DNA of 30,883 nucleotides from contig JBFLVN010000007.1 in the NCBI GenBank assembly GCA_040758475.1, positions 1 to 30,883 of the forward strand. Reading direction: 5' to 3'. The stretch comes from JBFLVN01 sp040758475 (GTDB lineage: Bacteria > JAGRBM01). A model generated the notes under the pieces. The model made no database searches and was not told the DNA's origin. It saw only the letters and a program-made list of their open reading frames with translations. A program made the translations under genes and the position numbers. Positions 1 to 6,018 of this stretch are shown one piece after another (the stretch's first letter is position 1; the number at the start of each line of letters is the position of its first letter).

Positions 1-86
1 CCCGAAGGGGCGGGAGAGGGCCACGGTGGTGAAATGATTCACCCCTCTTCCGGCGCTCCGCGCCACCTTCCCCCGGCGGGGGAAGG
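1..86. repeat. Cluster of three short hairpins, REP-like intergenic repeat
   Basis: Three inverted repeats lie within 60 bp. The arms GGTGAA/TTCACC are at 28-33 and 38-43. The arms GGCGC/GCGCC are at 52-56 and 60-64. The 9-bp perfect arms CCTTCCCCC/GGGGGAAGG are at 66-74 and 78-86 around a GGC loop. The combination of a CTCCGCGCC core next to a CTTCCCCC hairpin resembles dispersed extragenic palindromes of GC-rich genomes. It lies just 3' of the DinB-like gene. No U-tract follows in either direction, so it is not a classical terminator. Copy number elsewhere cannot be judged from one window. Confidence 0.45.
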
Positions 87-104
87 GAACAAAGGAAGAA
101 GGTT

Positions 105-641
105 TTATCCCCCCGACCGGAGCATCACGACCAAATCCGTCACGCCCGGGTCTTTGCCCAGTTGCAGGAGGAGGGTCGTCGCCTGGCCCCGGTGGTGGGT
201 CTGGTGGTTGAACCAGTGGGAAAGGGCCCACCAGAGCGGGTGGGTGAAGGAATCCCCCTTGGCCGTCTTGTAGGTGAGCGGCCCTTCGATTTGCTCCGGC
301 GTGAGGCTTTGGGTGAGGGCCAGGATGTCCAAGTCCGTCTGTTTTCGTTCGCGGGAGAGTTCTTCGAAGTCCGTGAAGTGGTCGTCCGAGACGTACTGGA
401 ACGGAAGCGGCTTTCCATCTTTGTCCTTCAAATCGTACTTGGCGTCGCGGGTGATTCGTTTCATCCAGGCCCGGTCGGTCACGAGGAGGTGGTTGAGCGT
501 GCGGTGAAGGCTTCCGAAGAAAGCGCCGAGATCTTTCTTGCGTTCTTCGTCCGAAAGCGTCCCGCAAAGGGCATAGAGTTTTTCGTTCATCCACCGGTTG
601 TACCGGGCCATGGCGAGGTAGTGAGACTTGAGGGATTCCAC
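105..641 (-). CDS. DinB-family (YfiT/DinB four-helix) protein
   Basis: The 178-residue product has the DinB four-helix-bundle pattern. An N-terminal helix reads MARYNRWMNEKLY, followed by LHRTLNHLLVTDRAW, and near the C-terminus comes HWFNHQTHHRGQ. The histidines at about 51, 146 and 150 match the family's metal-binding triad. Members are putative metal-dependent hydrolases or thiol-dependent transferases; the substrate here is unknown. I chose the GTG at 641 because GGAGG sits 7 bases upstream of it and the protein then begins at the first family helix. An ATG at 668 and a further upstream frame extension have no ribosome site. The gene is divergent from parA and shares the 642-792 intergenic region with it. 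Family call is good, function open. Confidence 0.85.
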   Translation of the reverse strand: MESLKSHYLAMARYNRWMNEKLYALCGTLSDEERKKDLGAFFGSLHRTLNHLLVTDRAWMKRITRDAKYDLKDKDGKPLPFQYVSDDHFTDFEELSRERKQTDLDILALTQSLTPEQIEGPLTYKTAKGDSFTHPLWWALSHWFNHQTHHRGQATTLLLQLGKDPGVTDLVVMLRSGG

Positions 642-687
642 GAGATGTCCTCCACCCGCTTTTCCCATGCGGCCGCGCGGCGCACGC

Positions 688-755
688 CGGGAAAGTTGCG
701 AAAGCTTATTAAACTTGATAAGATTGTTTTTGTCTCGGGGGCAATCTTTTCCCGG
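688..755. promoter_or_regulatory. Divergent control region with nested inverted repeats upstream of parA; possible operator or partition site
   Basis: This is the AT-rich centre of the 150-bp divergent region. A sigma-70-like promoter reads toward parA: TTGCGA at 696-701, a 17-bp spacer, TAAGAT at 719-724. A 7-bp inverted repeat AAGATTG (720-726) / CAATCTT (742-748) begins on the -10 box. It is nested in a larger imperfect symmetry: CCGGGAAA near 688-695 is mirrored by TTTTCCCGG near 747-755. Such symmetry over a promoter suggests a protein-binding site. The RHH protein encoded downstream of parA is the obvious candidate ligand, which is inference. Confidence 0.5.
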
Positions 756-792
756 CAATGTAGGTGAGCGGCGAGCCCGTGGGAGCCTTCCG

Positions 793-1869
793 ATGGGCGC
801 ACTGGCCGAAGAACGCTGCTCCGTCTGCGGAAAATCCTTCCTGCCCCGGTTCGGGTTCCAGATCGAAAGCCGGCCGGGCGTCCCGCCCCGCGCTTATTGC
901 ACCCAGGCCTGCCGCCTCAAGGGCCAGGGAACGGCCGGCGGCGAGCAGAAGACCTGCTCGGCCTGCGGGCGGCCCTTCGCCGTAAGACTCGCCGTCCAGA
1001 CGGTCCAGACCGGCGGCGAGGCCAAATACGCCTGCTCCCCGCCGTGCCGGGAAAAAATCCTCGCCGCCGCTCCCCGCTCCGCGCCCTTGAACAAGATCGC
1101 CGTCCTCAACCAGAAGGGCGGGACCGGGAAAACGACCACCGCCATCAACCTCTCCGCCGGGCTCGCCCAGGCCGGGAAGAAGACCCTCATCATCGACATG
1201 GACGCCCAGGGGTCGGTCGGCGCTTCCCTCGGGATCAACGGAGAAAAGACGGTCTACCACGTGCTCGTCGACGGCGTAAAACCCCAGGACGCGGCCGTAC
1301 CCATCCGGGACAACCTGGACGTCATTACTTCGAACGAAACCGTCGCCTCGGCCGAGATCATCCTCACGAACGCGACCCGCCGCGAGCGGGTCTTGAAGGA
1401 ACGCTGCGAGGGTCTCTCGGGCTACGATTACGTCATCCTCGATTGCGCCCCCAGCATCTCGATCGTCAACCAGAACGCCCTCACCTTCGCCGAGAGCGTC
1501 CTGATCCCCGTGGCGTGCGATTACCTCTCGCTCGTAGGGGTCAAGCAAATCCTTAAAACCCTGCGGCGGATCGAAGAAGTCCTCCTCCATCCGGTGCGGG
1601 TGCTGGGCGTCCTCCCCACGTTCTACGACCCCCGCGCCCGCATCACCCACGACGTGGTGAGGAACCTCAAGGAGTATTTCGGGGACAAGGTGCTTCCGCC
1701 CATCCGCATGAGCACGCGCCTCAAGGAAGCCCCCTCCCACAAGAAGACCATCTACGAACACGCCCCCGAATCCTCGGCGGCGGTCGATTATTCGAAACTC
1801 ACGGAACGAATCGAAGCGATGCTCGGCCCCCGGCAGGCAGCCCCCGCCGCGGCCCGGGCCGCTTCGTAA
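793..1869 (+). CDS. ParA-family ATPase with two N-terminal zinc-ribbon-like modules
   Basis: The 358-residue product has a ParA/Soj-type ATPase domain from about residue 100. It carries the deviant Walker A motif KGGTGKTT (108-115), the switch segment IIDMDAQGSVGASLG, and a Walker B-like YDYVILDCAPSISIVN. ParA proteins dimerise with ATP on DNA and position plasmids, chromosomes or large protein complexes. The first 90 residues are unusual: two cysteine modules, C9-x2-C12...C36-x3-C40 and C55-x2-C58...C81-x3-C85, each like a zinc ribbon. Standard ParAs have either nothing or a helix-turn-helix there. The ATG at 793 was chosen because GGGAG lies 7 bases upstream and the first cysteine module follows at once. 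A small RHH gene follows 33 bp downstream, probably in the same operon. Confidence 0.9.
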   Translation: MGALAEERCSVCGKSFLPRFGFQIESRPGVPPRAYCTQACRLKGQGTAGGEQKTCSACGRPFAVRLAVQTVQTGGEAKYACSPPCREKILAAAPRSAPLNKIAVLNQKGGTGKTTTAINLSAGLAQAGKKTLIIDMDAQGSVGASLGINGEKTVYHVLVDGVKPQDAAVPIRDNLDVITSNETVASAEIILTNATRRERVLKERCEGLSGYDYVILDCAPSISIVNQNALTFAESVLIPVACDYLSLVGVKQILKTLRRIEEVLLHPVRVLGVLPTFYDPRARITHDVVRNLKEYFGDKVLPPIRMSTRLKEAPSHKKTIYEHAPESSAAVDYSKLTERIEAMLGPRQAAPAAARAAS

Positions 1870-1902
1870 AGTTTTCAAAATGAAAGGGAAGGAAACGCCA
1901 TC

Positions 1903-2220
1903 ATGATGAGAAAGAACGGTGTCCTGGGTGCGAGCCCGCTTACGCAAGAAGACGCGATCATGGACCGGACCTTTTTCCGGCACCGGGGGCGCCCCGTAGC
2001 GCCGGCCCCGCAGGAGCCGGAACTCCGGACCACCGTGGCGCGGGAAAAGCCCACCCACTACAAGATCGTCTCCTTCAGCATGTATACCGAAGACATCGAC
2101 CGGCTCGAAGAGCTCGTAAACCAGGCCAAGGCCCTGGGGCACACGAAGGCCAACAAGAGCCAGCTTGTCCGCTACGCCCTGGCGACGATCGACCTCTCGA
2201 AGATGCCCAAGGGCTACTAG
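1903..2220 (+). CDS. Small ribbon-helix-helix protein, probable ParA partner
   Basis: This 105-residue protein has a basic, proline-rich, probably flexible N-terminus. Its C-terminal half fits the RHH/CopG fold: a strand (KIVSFSMYTED), helix A (DIDRLEELVNQAKALG) and helix B (NKSQLVRYALATIDL). RHH proteins bind operators as dimers through the paired strand. The arrangement of a ParA gene followed by a short RHH gene with a mobile basic tail is like ParF-ParG-type partition pairs, where the RHH protein binds the centromere and stimulates the ATPase. AGGGAAGG lies about 10 bases before the ATG. A second ATG follows immediately, and another in-frame ATG at 1960 would remove 19 residues. Partner role is inferred from position. 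Confidence 0.75.
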   Translation: MMRKNGVLGASPLTQEDAIMDRTFFRHRGRPVAPAPQEPELRTTVAREKPTHYKIVSFSMYTEDIDRLEELVNQAKALGHTKANKSQLVRYALATIDLSKMPKGY

Positions 2221-2260
2221 CCCCGTCCTTCTTTTTCCGGATTCATCCACCGCGCGGCCC

Positions 2261-2269
2261 TGCTAGAGT
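2261..2269 (+). promoter_or_regulatory. Extended -10 element giving a probable leaderless transcript
   Basis: TGC-TAGAGT is an extended -10 type sequence ending six bases before the ATG of the next gene, with no Shine-Dalgarno sequence between. Transcription would start at or next to the start codon. The -35 region is poor (TTCATC with a 16-bp spacer). A comparable TAGACT box precedes the ATG at 26472. Confidence 0.4.
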
Positions 2270-2275
2270 CCTGGC

Positions 2276-2605
2276 ATGGGCCGCGCTGATTTTTCAGCCA
2301 ACCGGGTTCTCAAAGCCTTGCGGGAGGAACTGCGCGCTCTCTATGGCGAGCACCTCGTCTGGCTCGTGCTCTTCAGCCCCCACGTGGACGCCAAAGAAAA
2401 GCCCGGAGACCCGCTCGAGGTGCTGGCCGTGCTGCGCGGCGAGAGTGGCGTGGCGGAAGAGCCGGAAAAAATCAGGGGACTTCTGGAACGGCTCTCCCGA
2501 ACGTTCGGTGAAGAAATCCTCTGCCGCTTCGCCACGGAAAAGGATTACGTCCTCAAGAAAGACCCGTTCCTGGAAGGCGTCCGCCGGGACGGCGTGCTGC
2601 TCTAA
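2276..2605 (+). CDS. Degenerate nucleotidyltransferase-like protein (MNT/pol-beta fold)
   Basis: The 109-residue product follows the outline of small MNT-type nucleotidyltransferases: a helix RVLKALREELRALYG, a strand VWLVLFSPH, a second strand LEVLAVLRG, and a typical tail ending DYVLKKDPFLEGVRRDGVLL. Active members have G-S in the first motif and D-x-D in the second. Here the GS is replaced by SP (LFSPHVDAKEK) and the D-x-D region reads GDPLEVLAV, so the catalytic carboxylates do not line up. I infer a catalytically dead or strongly diverged member. It has no HEPN-type toxin partner next to it. It ends 4 bp from the convergent oxidoreductase gene. No ribosome site is visible, and translation may be leaderless. 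Confidence 0.6.
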   Translation: MGRADFSANRVLKALREELRALYGEHLVWLVLFSPHVDAKEKPGDPLEVLAVLRGESGVAEEPEKIRGLLERLSRTFGEEILCRFATEKDYVLKKDPFLEGVRRDGVLL

Positions 2606-2609
2606 TTTC

Positions 2610-4175
2610 TTAGAGCAAATAGTTCGCCCGGTCGCGGGCCACCATGTCGCCGCAGTCCATCCCCGATTGGCAGGCGAGTTCCGTCCCGACGCCCCGGGCG
2701 CCGGCGCCATCGCCCGCGAGGTAGAGCCCCTGGATGGGCGTCCGGTGGCCCGGACGGCGGATTCCCACCTGATCGGGGGTCTGGCCCGTGGTAACCGCCG
2801 CGCCCGAGCTCTTCCCGATCCACCCGGCGATGCTTTCGACGGAAAACGTATCGCAAAAGAGGATGTTCTCCCGAAGGCCGGGGATCATCTGGTAGAGCGA
2901 ATCCATCATGGAATCGATCCAGCGGCTCGAAGGGTCCTGGAGTTCCACGTCGAGCGTGGGTGCGACGGAGCAGGCCGTCACGATCTGGCATCCTTCGGGC
3001 GCAAGCGAAGGATCGTAGTTCGTCGGAATGGGGGCGTAGATGGGAACAAAGTCGGGCACCCGCCCCTGGTCGAGTTTCAGGAAGGCTTTTTGAAGGACTT
3101 CGTCGCTGTGGTTGCGGTCGAACTGGAGCGGCGTCCCGCCCACGACGGAACCCACGTCGGTCACCGCTTTCTTCAAAGCGATCTTGGCCTGCACGGCGAT
3201 CATGGAACCTTTGATTTTCCGGGCCTTCTCCACGTACTCGGCCGGGAAGTATTCCTCCCCCACGATCTTGAAGACCGTGTCCTTGAGCGAAGTCGTGCTC
3301 ACGACGGCCCGCGTCGTGATCCGCTCGCCGCCCTTGAGGATGACGGCCTGGACTTTCCCGTCCTTGATCTCGATTTTCTCGATTCCCGCCTTGAGGCGGA
3401 CCTGGGCGCCGTGGGCTTCGGCCCCTTTGAGAATCGCCTTGGGGATCGCCACCGCTCCGCCCTTGGGATAGCCCAGGTTGAAGTCCTGGAACATGCGCTG
3501 GAGGCACCAGATGGACTCGCCTGCCGAGGCTTCCCAGGTCGGAAGGATGAAATAGAGCCCCAGGAGGAAACCCACGAGCGAGCGGACGTTCACGTTGTCC
3601 GTGTAGCGGCGCATGAACTCGTCGATGGAAACGCCGTCCCAATGGGCGATCTCGGGCTCGCCCATGGAAAGGATGTCGCGAAAGAGCCGCACGATGTTGG
3701 GGATTTCCACGGCCGGGACGCGCATCTGGTAAGCGGCCTGGACGGCGAACCAGATGGCCCCGATAGGATCGGTCGCCATGACGGCGTCCAGGTTGAGCCC
3801 CCGGACCCACGTGGTCTTTTTCGTGTGGCGGAATTCGATGGGCGTTCCCATCCCGAGCCGCCGGGTGCAGGCGCCGAAGGGCCCCTTGTTGCAGCGGGTA
3901 AAGAGGTGCGTCCCGATGTCCATCTGGAAGCCGCGTTTTTCGTAGTAGGAAAGCGAACCGCCGGGGCGCGGGTTTTTTTCGAGGATGAGCGTTTTGAGTC
4001 CGTGCAGCGCGCTGATGGCCCCGGCGGAAACCCCGCCCATGCCGGTGCCCATGACCACCACGTCCCACTCCGGGGCGGCGGTTTTTTTCGCTTTGGACTT
4101 TGCCGAGGAGCGGCGCGGGCGTCCCATCGCATCCCCGTGAGAGGCTTTCTCCATCGGTTCGGTTTTCTGCGGCAT
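2610..4175 (-). CDS. Phytoene desaturase-like NAD(P)/FAD-dependent oxidoreductase
   Basis: The 521-residue product has an N-terminal FAD-binding Rossmann fold (VVVMGTGMGGVSAGAIS with G43, G45, G48; E67 for the adenosine ribose; PGGS just after). It ends with the C-terminal flavin signature IQGLYLAGDGAGARGVGTE. This layout is that of the phytoene desaturase, carotenoid isomerase and retinol saturase-like group of the amine-oxidase superfamily. A Lys/Pro-rich tail of about 35 residues precedes the fold. Start ATG at 4175 is backed by GAGGGGG 7 bases upstream; an earlier in-frame extension has no such site. No other carotenoid genes are in view, but the divergent neighbour is ispH, which makes isoprenoid precursors. 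The substrate is unknown. Confidence 0.85.
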   Translation of the reverse strand: MPQKTEPMEKASHGDAMGRPRRSSAKSKAKKTAAPEWDVVVMGTGMGGVSAGAISALHGLKTLILEKNPRPGGSLSYYEKRGFQMDIGTHLFTRCNKGPFGACTRRLGMGTPIEFRHTKKTTWVRGLNLDAVMATDPIGAIWFAVQAAYQMRVPAVEIPNIVRLFRDILSMGEPEIAHWDGVSIDEFMRRYTDNVNVRSLVGFLLGLYFILPTWEASAGESIWCLQRMFQDFNLGYPKGGAVAIPKAILKGAEAHGAQVRLKAGIEKIEIKDGKVQAVILKGGERITTRAVVSTTSLKDTVFKIVGEEYFPAEYVEKARKIKGSMIAVQAKIALKKAVTDVGSVVGGTPLQFDRNHSDEVLQKAFLKLDQGRVPDFVPIYAPIPTNYDPSLAPEGCQIVTACSVAPTLDVELQDPSSRWIDSMMDSLYQMIPGLRENILFCDTFSVESIAGWIGKSSGAAVTTGQTPDQVGIRRPGHRTPIQGLYLAGDGAGARGVGTELACQSGMDCGDMVARDRANYLL

Positions 4176-4214
4176 GGCGGAACCCCCTCGGCGGCAAGCG
4201 CCGGCAAGGCGCCC

Positions 4215-4243
4215 AAAATACTGACGCAAGTGTCATTATTCAA
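4215..4243 (-). promoter_or_regulatory. Promoter of the oxidoreductase gene with an operator-like inverted repeat in its spacer
   Basis: Reading on the minus strand, TTGAAT (4238-4243), a 17-bp spacer and TATTTT (4215-4220) form a sigma-70 type promoter 40 bp upstream of the ATG. The spacer is filled by an inverted repeat: AATACTGAC (4217-4225), six bases, GTCATTATT (4232-4240), matching at 8 of 9 positions. A dimeric repressor sitting there would block polymerase. The TetR-type regulator at 5312-5941 is the nearest candidate. Confidence 0.6.
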
Positions 4244-4311
4244 CCGGAGAAAATCCTCCGGCCGCCCAGGCGAACGCGTAAAACCCCTGCCCCACCGTGT
4301 TTCAAGGCCGA

Positions 4312-4340
4312 TTGAAAGAAGGGACAGGGAGTACTAGGAT
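4312..4340 (+). promoter_or_regulatory. Probable ispH promoter
   Basis: TTGAAA (4312-4317), a 17-bp spacer and TAGGAT (4335-4340) form a good sigma-70-type promoter reading toward ispH. It predicts a leader of roughly 45-50 nt. Confidence 0.6.
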
Positions 4341-4346
4341 GGAATT

Positions 4347-4381
4347 CCCCCATCCAAGGGGGGTGGCCTTCCGTAGAAGGC
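4347..4381 (+). promoter_or_regulatory. Two hairpins in the ispH leader
   Basis: CCCCC (4347-4351) can pair with GGGGG near 4358-4363. GCCTTC (4366-4371) pairs with GAAGGC (4376-4381) around a CGTA tetraloop. The second hairpin ends 3 bases before the GGAG ribosome site at 4385. This may protect the 5' end or tune translation; no known riboswitch is recognised. Confidence 0.4.
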
Positions 4382-4394
4382 TGTGGAGAGTTTC

Positions 4395-5264
4395 GTGGAA
4401 GTGCTGATCGCAGGGTCAGGGGGCTTTTGCTGGGGCGTCGAGCGGGCTATCGACATCGCCGACGAAGTGGCCAACGCCATGGCCAACCGCCCCGGCGCCA
4501 AGGTCCGCACCTTCGGCCCCCTCGTCCACAACAAGGAGGCCCTCAAAGGCGTTGAATTCAAGGGCGTCCACTCCGACATGGACATTGAGCACATGGGGGA
4601 GAGCGACATCGTGGTCCTCCGGGCCCATGGGATCGCCCCCGACGTGAAGAAGGCCATTAAAGATTCGGGCGCCAAGGTTTTCGACGGCACCTGCCCGGAC
4701 GTGGGGCACATCCACAGCACGGTGCGGCGGGAAATCACCCTCGGGGCCAACGTGGTCGTCGTCGGGGACGCGGGCCACGCCGAAGTGGACGGCATCCTGG
4801 GATGCGCCGGTGCGAGGGGCGTCGCCGTCGGCTCCCCCGCGGAAGCGGACAAGGTGAAATTCCCGGCGGACGAGCCCCTCGCTGTCGTAAGCCAATCGAC
4901 GCAGGAAGCGGAAAACTACTGGGCCATCGTCGAAGCGCTAAAGCCCCGCTATCCGCACCTCAAACCCTTCAACACGATCTGCGACGCCACGACGAACCGC
5001 CAGCGGGACTTGAAGGAACTCATCCAGACCTGCGACGCCATCGTCGTCATCGGCGACAAGCATTCGGCCAACACCTGCCGGCTCGCCGAAATCAGCCGCA
5101 ACGCCGGCAAACCCACGTTTCACGTCACGAACGAAAACGAGCTCGACCTGAACGAGATGCGCAAGTACCAGAAGGTGGGAATCACCGCTGGAGCCTCGAC
5201 CCCGCCGGCGGCCATGCACCGGGCGGCGGCGCTCCTGCGGCCCCTCCAGCCTCTGGCCGCGTAA
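4395..5264 (+). CDS. ispH: 4-hydroxy-3-methylbut-2-enyl diphosphate reductase
   Basis: IspH (LytB) carries out the last step of the MEP pathway, reducing HMBPP to IPP and DMAPP in the cytoplasm with an iron-sulfur cluster. The 289-residue product keeps the three cluster cysteines: C12 (GGFCWGVERA), C100 (DGTCPDVG) and C196 (NTICDATTNRQ). It also keeps the histidines of GPLVHN, RAHG and GHAEVDG, the last with its catalytic Glu, and VSQST. The substrate-binding S-x-N segment reads HSANTCRL. Length is slightly below the usual 300-320. I prefer the GTG at 4395, because GGAG lies 6 bases upstream and the protein then starts exactly at the family's first strand; another GTG at 4383 is in frame. It is followed by a TetR gene. 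Confidence 0.93.
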   Translation: MEVLIAGSGGFCWGVERAIDIADEVANAMANRPGAKVRTFGPLVHNKEALKGVEFKGVHSDMDIEHMGESDIVVLRAHGIAPDVKKAIKDSGAKVFDGTCPDVGHIHSTVRREITLGANVVVVGDAGHAEVDGILGCAGARGVAVGSPAEADKVKFPADEPLAVVSQSTQEAENYWAIVEALKPRYPHLKPFNTICDATTNRQRDLKELIQTCDAIVVIGDKHSANTCRLAEISRNAGKPTFHVTNENELDLNEMRKYQKVGITAGASTPPAAMHRAAALLRPLQPLAA

Positions 5265-5311
5265 CCGTTCTTGCGGGTTGAGGGCGAATTCTCCTCAGCG
5301 AAGGGATACCC

Positions 5312-5941
5312 ATGGCCAACGCCACCGCCAAAGCCTCCACCAAACGGGAAATGGACAAGGAGGCCCGCCGCCAGTCGATCCTCGACGCCGCCAAGAAGAT
5401 TTTCGCGGATAAAGGCTTTCACGAAACGAGCGTCTCCGACATCGTCCGCGAGGCGGGAATCGCCCAGGGGACCTTCTACCTCTACTTCGAGGACAAGAAA
5501 GCGGTCTTCGGCGAAATCGTCGACGACCTCATGAACACCTTGATCGGGTTCTTCACGATCCGGGATATTTCCCGCATCCAGAGCACTCAAGATATGGAAG
5601 CCGTCGTCCGGCGCATTTCGGGCCCGCTCATCACGTTCTTCCAGGAGAACCGGGACCTTGGGAAAATCTTCATCCGTGAGGCCATGGGCACGGGCCTGGG
5701 GCTCGAAAAGAAAATCCTGGCCTTCTACGACCGGGTCATCCAGCTCGGCACCACCTACTTCGAGCACTTCCGCAAGGAAGGCCATATCCGCAAGGACATC
5801 GACGCCCGCGTCGGAATGAACTTCCTCATCGGCGGCGCCCAGATGATTATTTACCGCTGGGTGACCGAGGGAATCGATGTTTCCGAAGCGGAAATCGTCC
5901 ACAGCGTGGCGAACCTCTGCCTGAGCCTCTTCCAGGACTGA
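5312..5941 (+). CDS. TetR/AcrR-family transcriptional regulator
   Basis: The 209-residue product has a TetR N-terminal helix-turn-helix domain at about residues 18-65: RRQSILDAAKKIFADKGFHE, then SVSDIVREAGIAQGTFYLYFEDKKAVF. The C-terminal 140 residues are the variable ligand and dimerisation domain. AAGGGA lies 5 bases before the ATG. The gene follows ispH by 47 bp and is probably co-transcribed with it. TetR proteins repress promoters by binding short palindromes and release on ligand binding. The inverted repeat inside the oxidoreductase promoter (4217-4240) is a plausible target; no matching repeat is seen directly upstream of this gene. Ligand unknown. Confidence 0.9.
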   Translation: MANATAKASTKREMDKEARRQSILDAAKKIFADKGFHETSVSDIVREAGIAQGTFYLYFEDKKAVFGEIVDDLMNTLIGFFTIRDISRIQSTQDMEAVVRRISGPLITFFQENRDLGKIFIREAMGTGLGLEKKILAFYDRVIQLGTTYFEHFRKEGHIRKDIDARVGMNFLIGGAQMIIYRWVTEGIDVSEAEIVHSVANLCLSLFQD

Positions 5942-5965
5942 TCCGCTCGACCCGTTGAAAAGCAA

Positions 5966-5997
5966 AAGGGGCGCGGAAAACCGCGCCCCTTCTTTAT
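5966..5997. terminator. Bidirectional rho-independent terminator
   Basis: An 11-bp perfect stem, AAGGGGCGCGG (5966-5976) with CCGCGCCCCTT (5981-5991), closes an AAAA loop. On the plus strand it is followed by CTTTATT, and on the minus strand by TTTTGCTTTT. It lies between the convergent tetR and sigma factor genes and should end both transcripts. Confidence 0.85.
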
Positions 5998-6018
5998 TGG
6001 AGCCCTTCTGTCAGGAAA

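Noticed and set aside
66..86. Rho-independent terminator after the DinB-like gene
   Set aside because: The stem is strong but neither side is followed by a T-run; a REP-like element fits better.
793..2220. Canonical chromosomal parAB locus near the replication origin
   Set aside because: There is no ParB/Spo0J, gidA, gidB, dnaA or rpmH nearby, and the ParA N-terminus and RHH partner differ from that system.
2276..2605. MNT antitoxin of a HEPN/MNT toxin-antitoxin pair
   Set aside because: No HEPN-type gene is adjacent; the next gene is a convergent oxidoreductase, and the catalytic motifs are missing.
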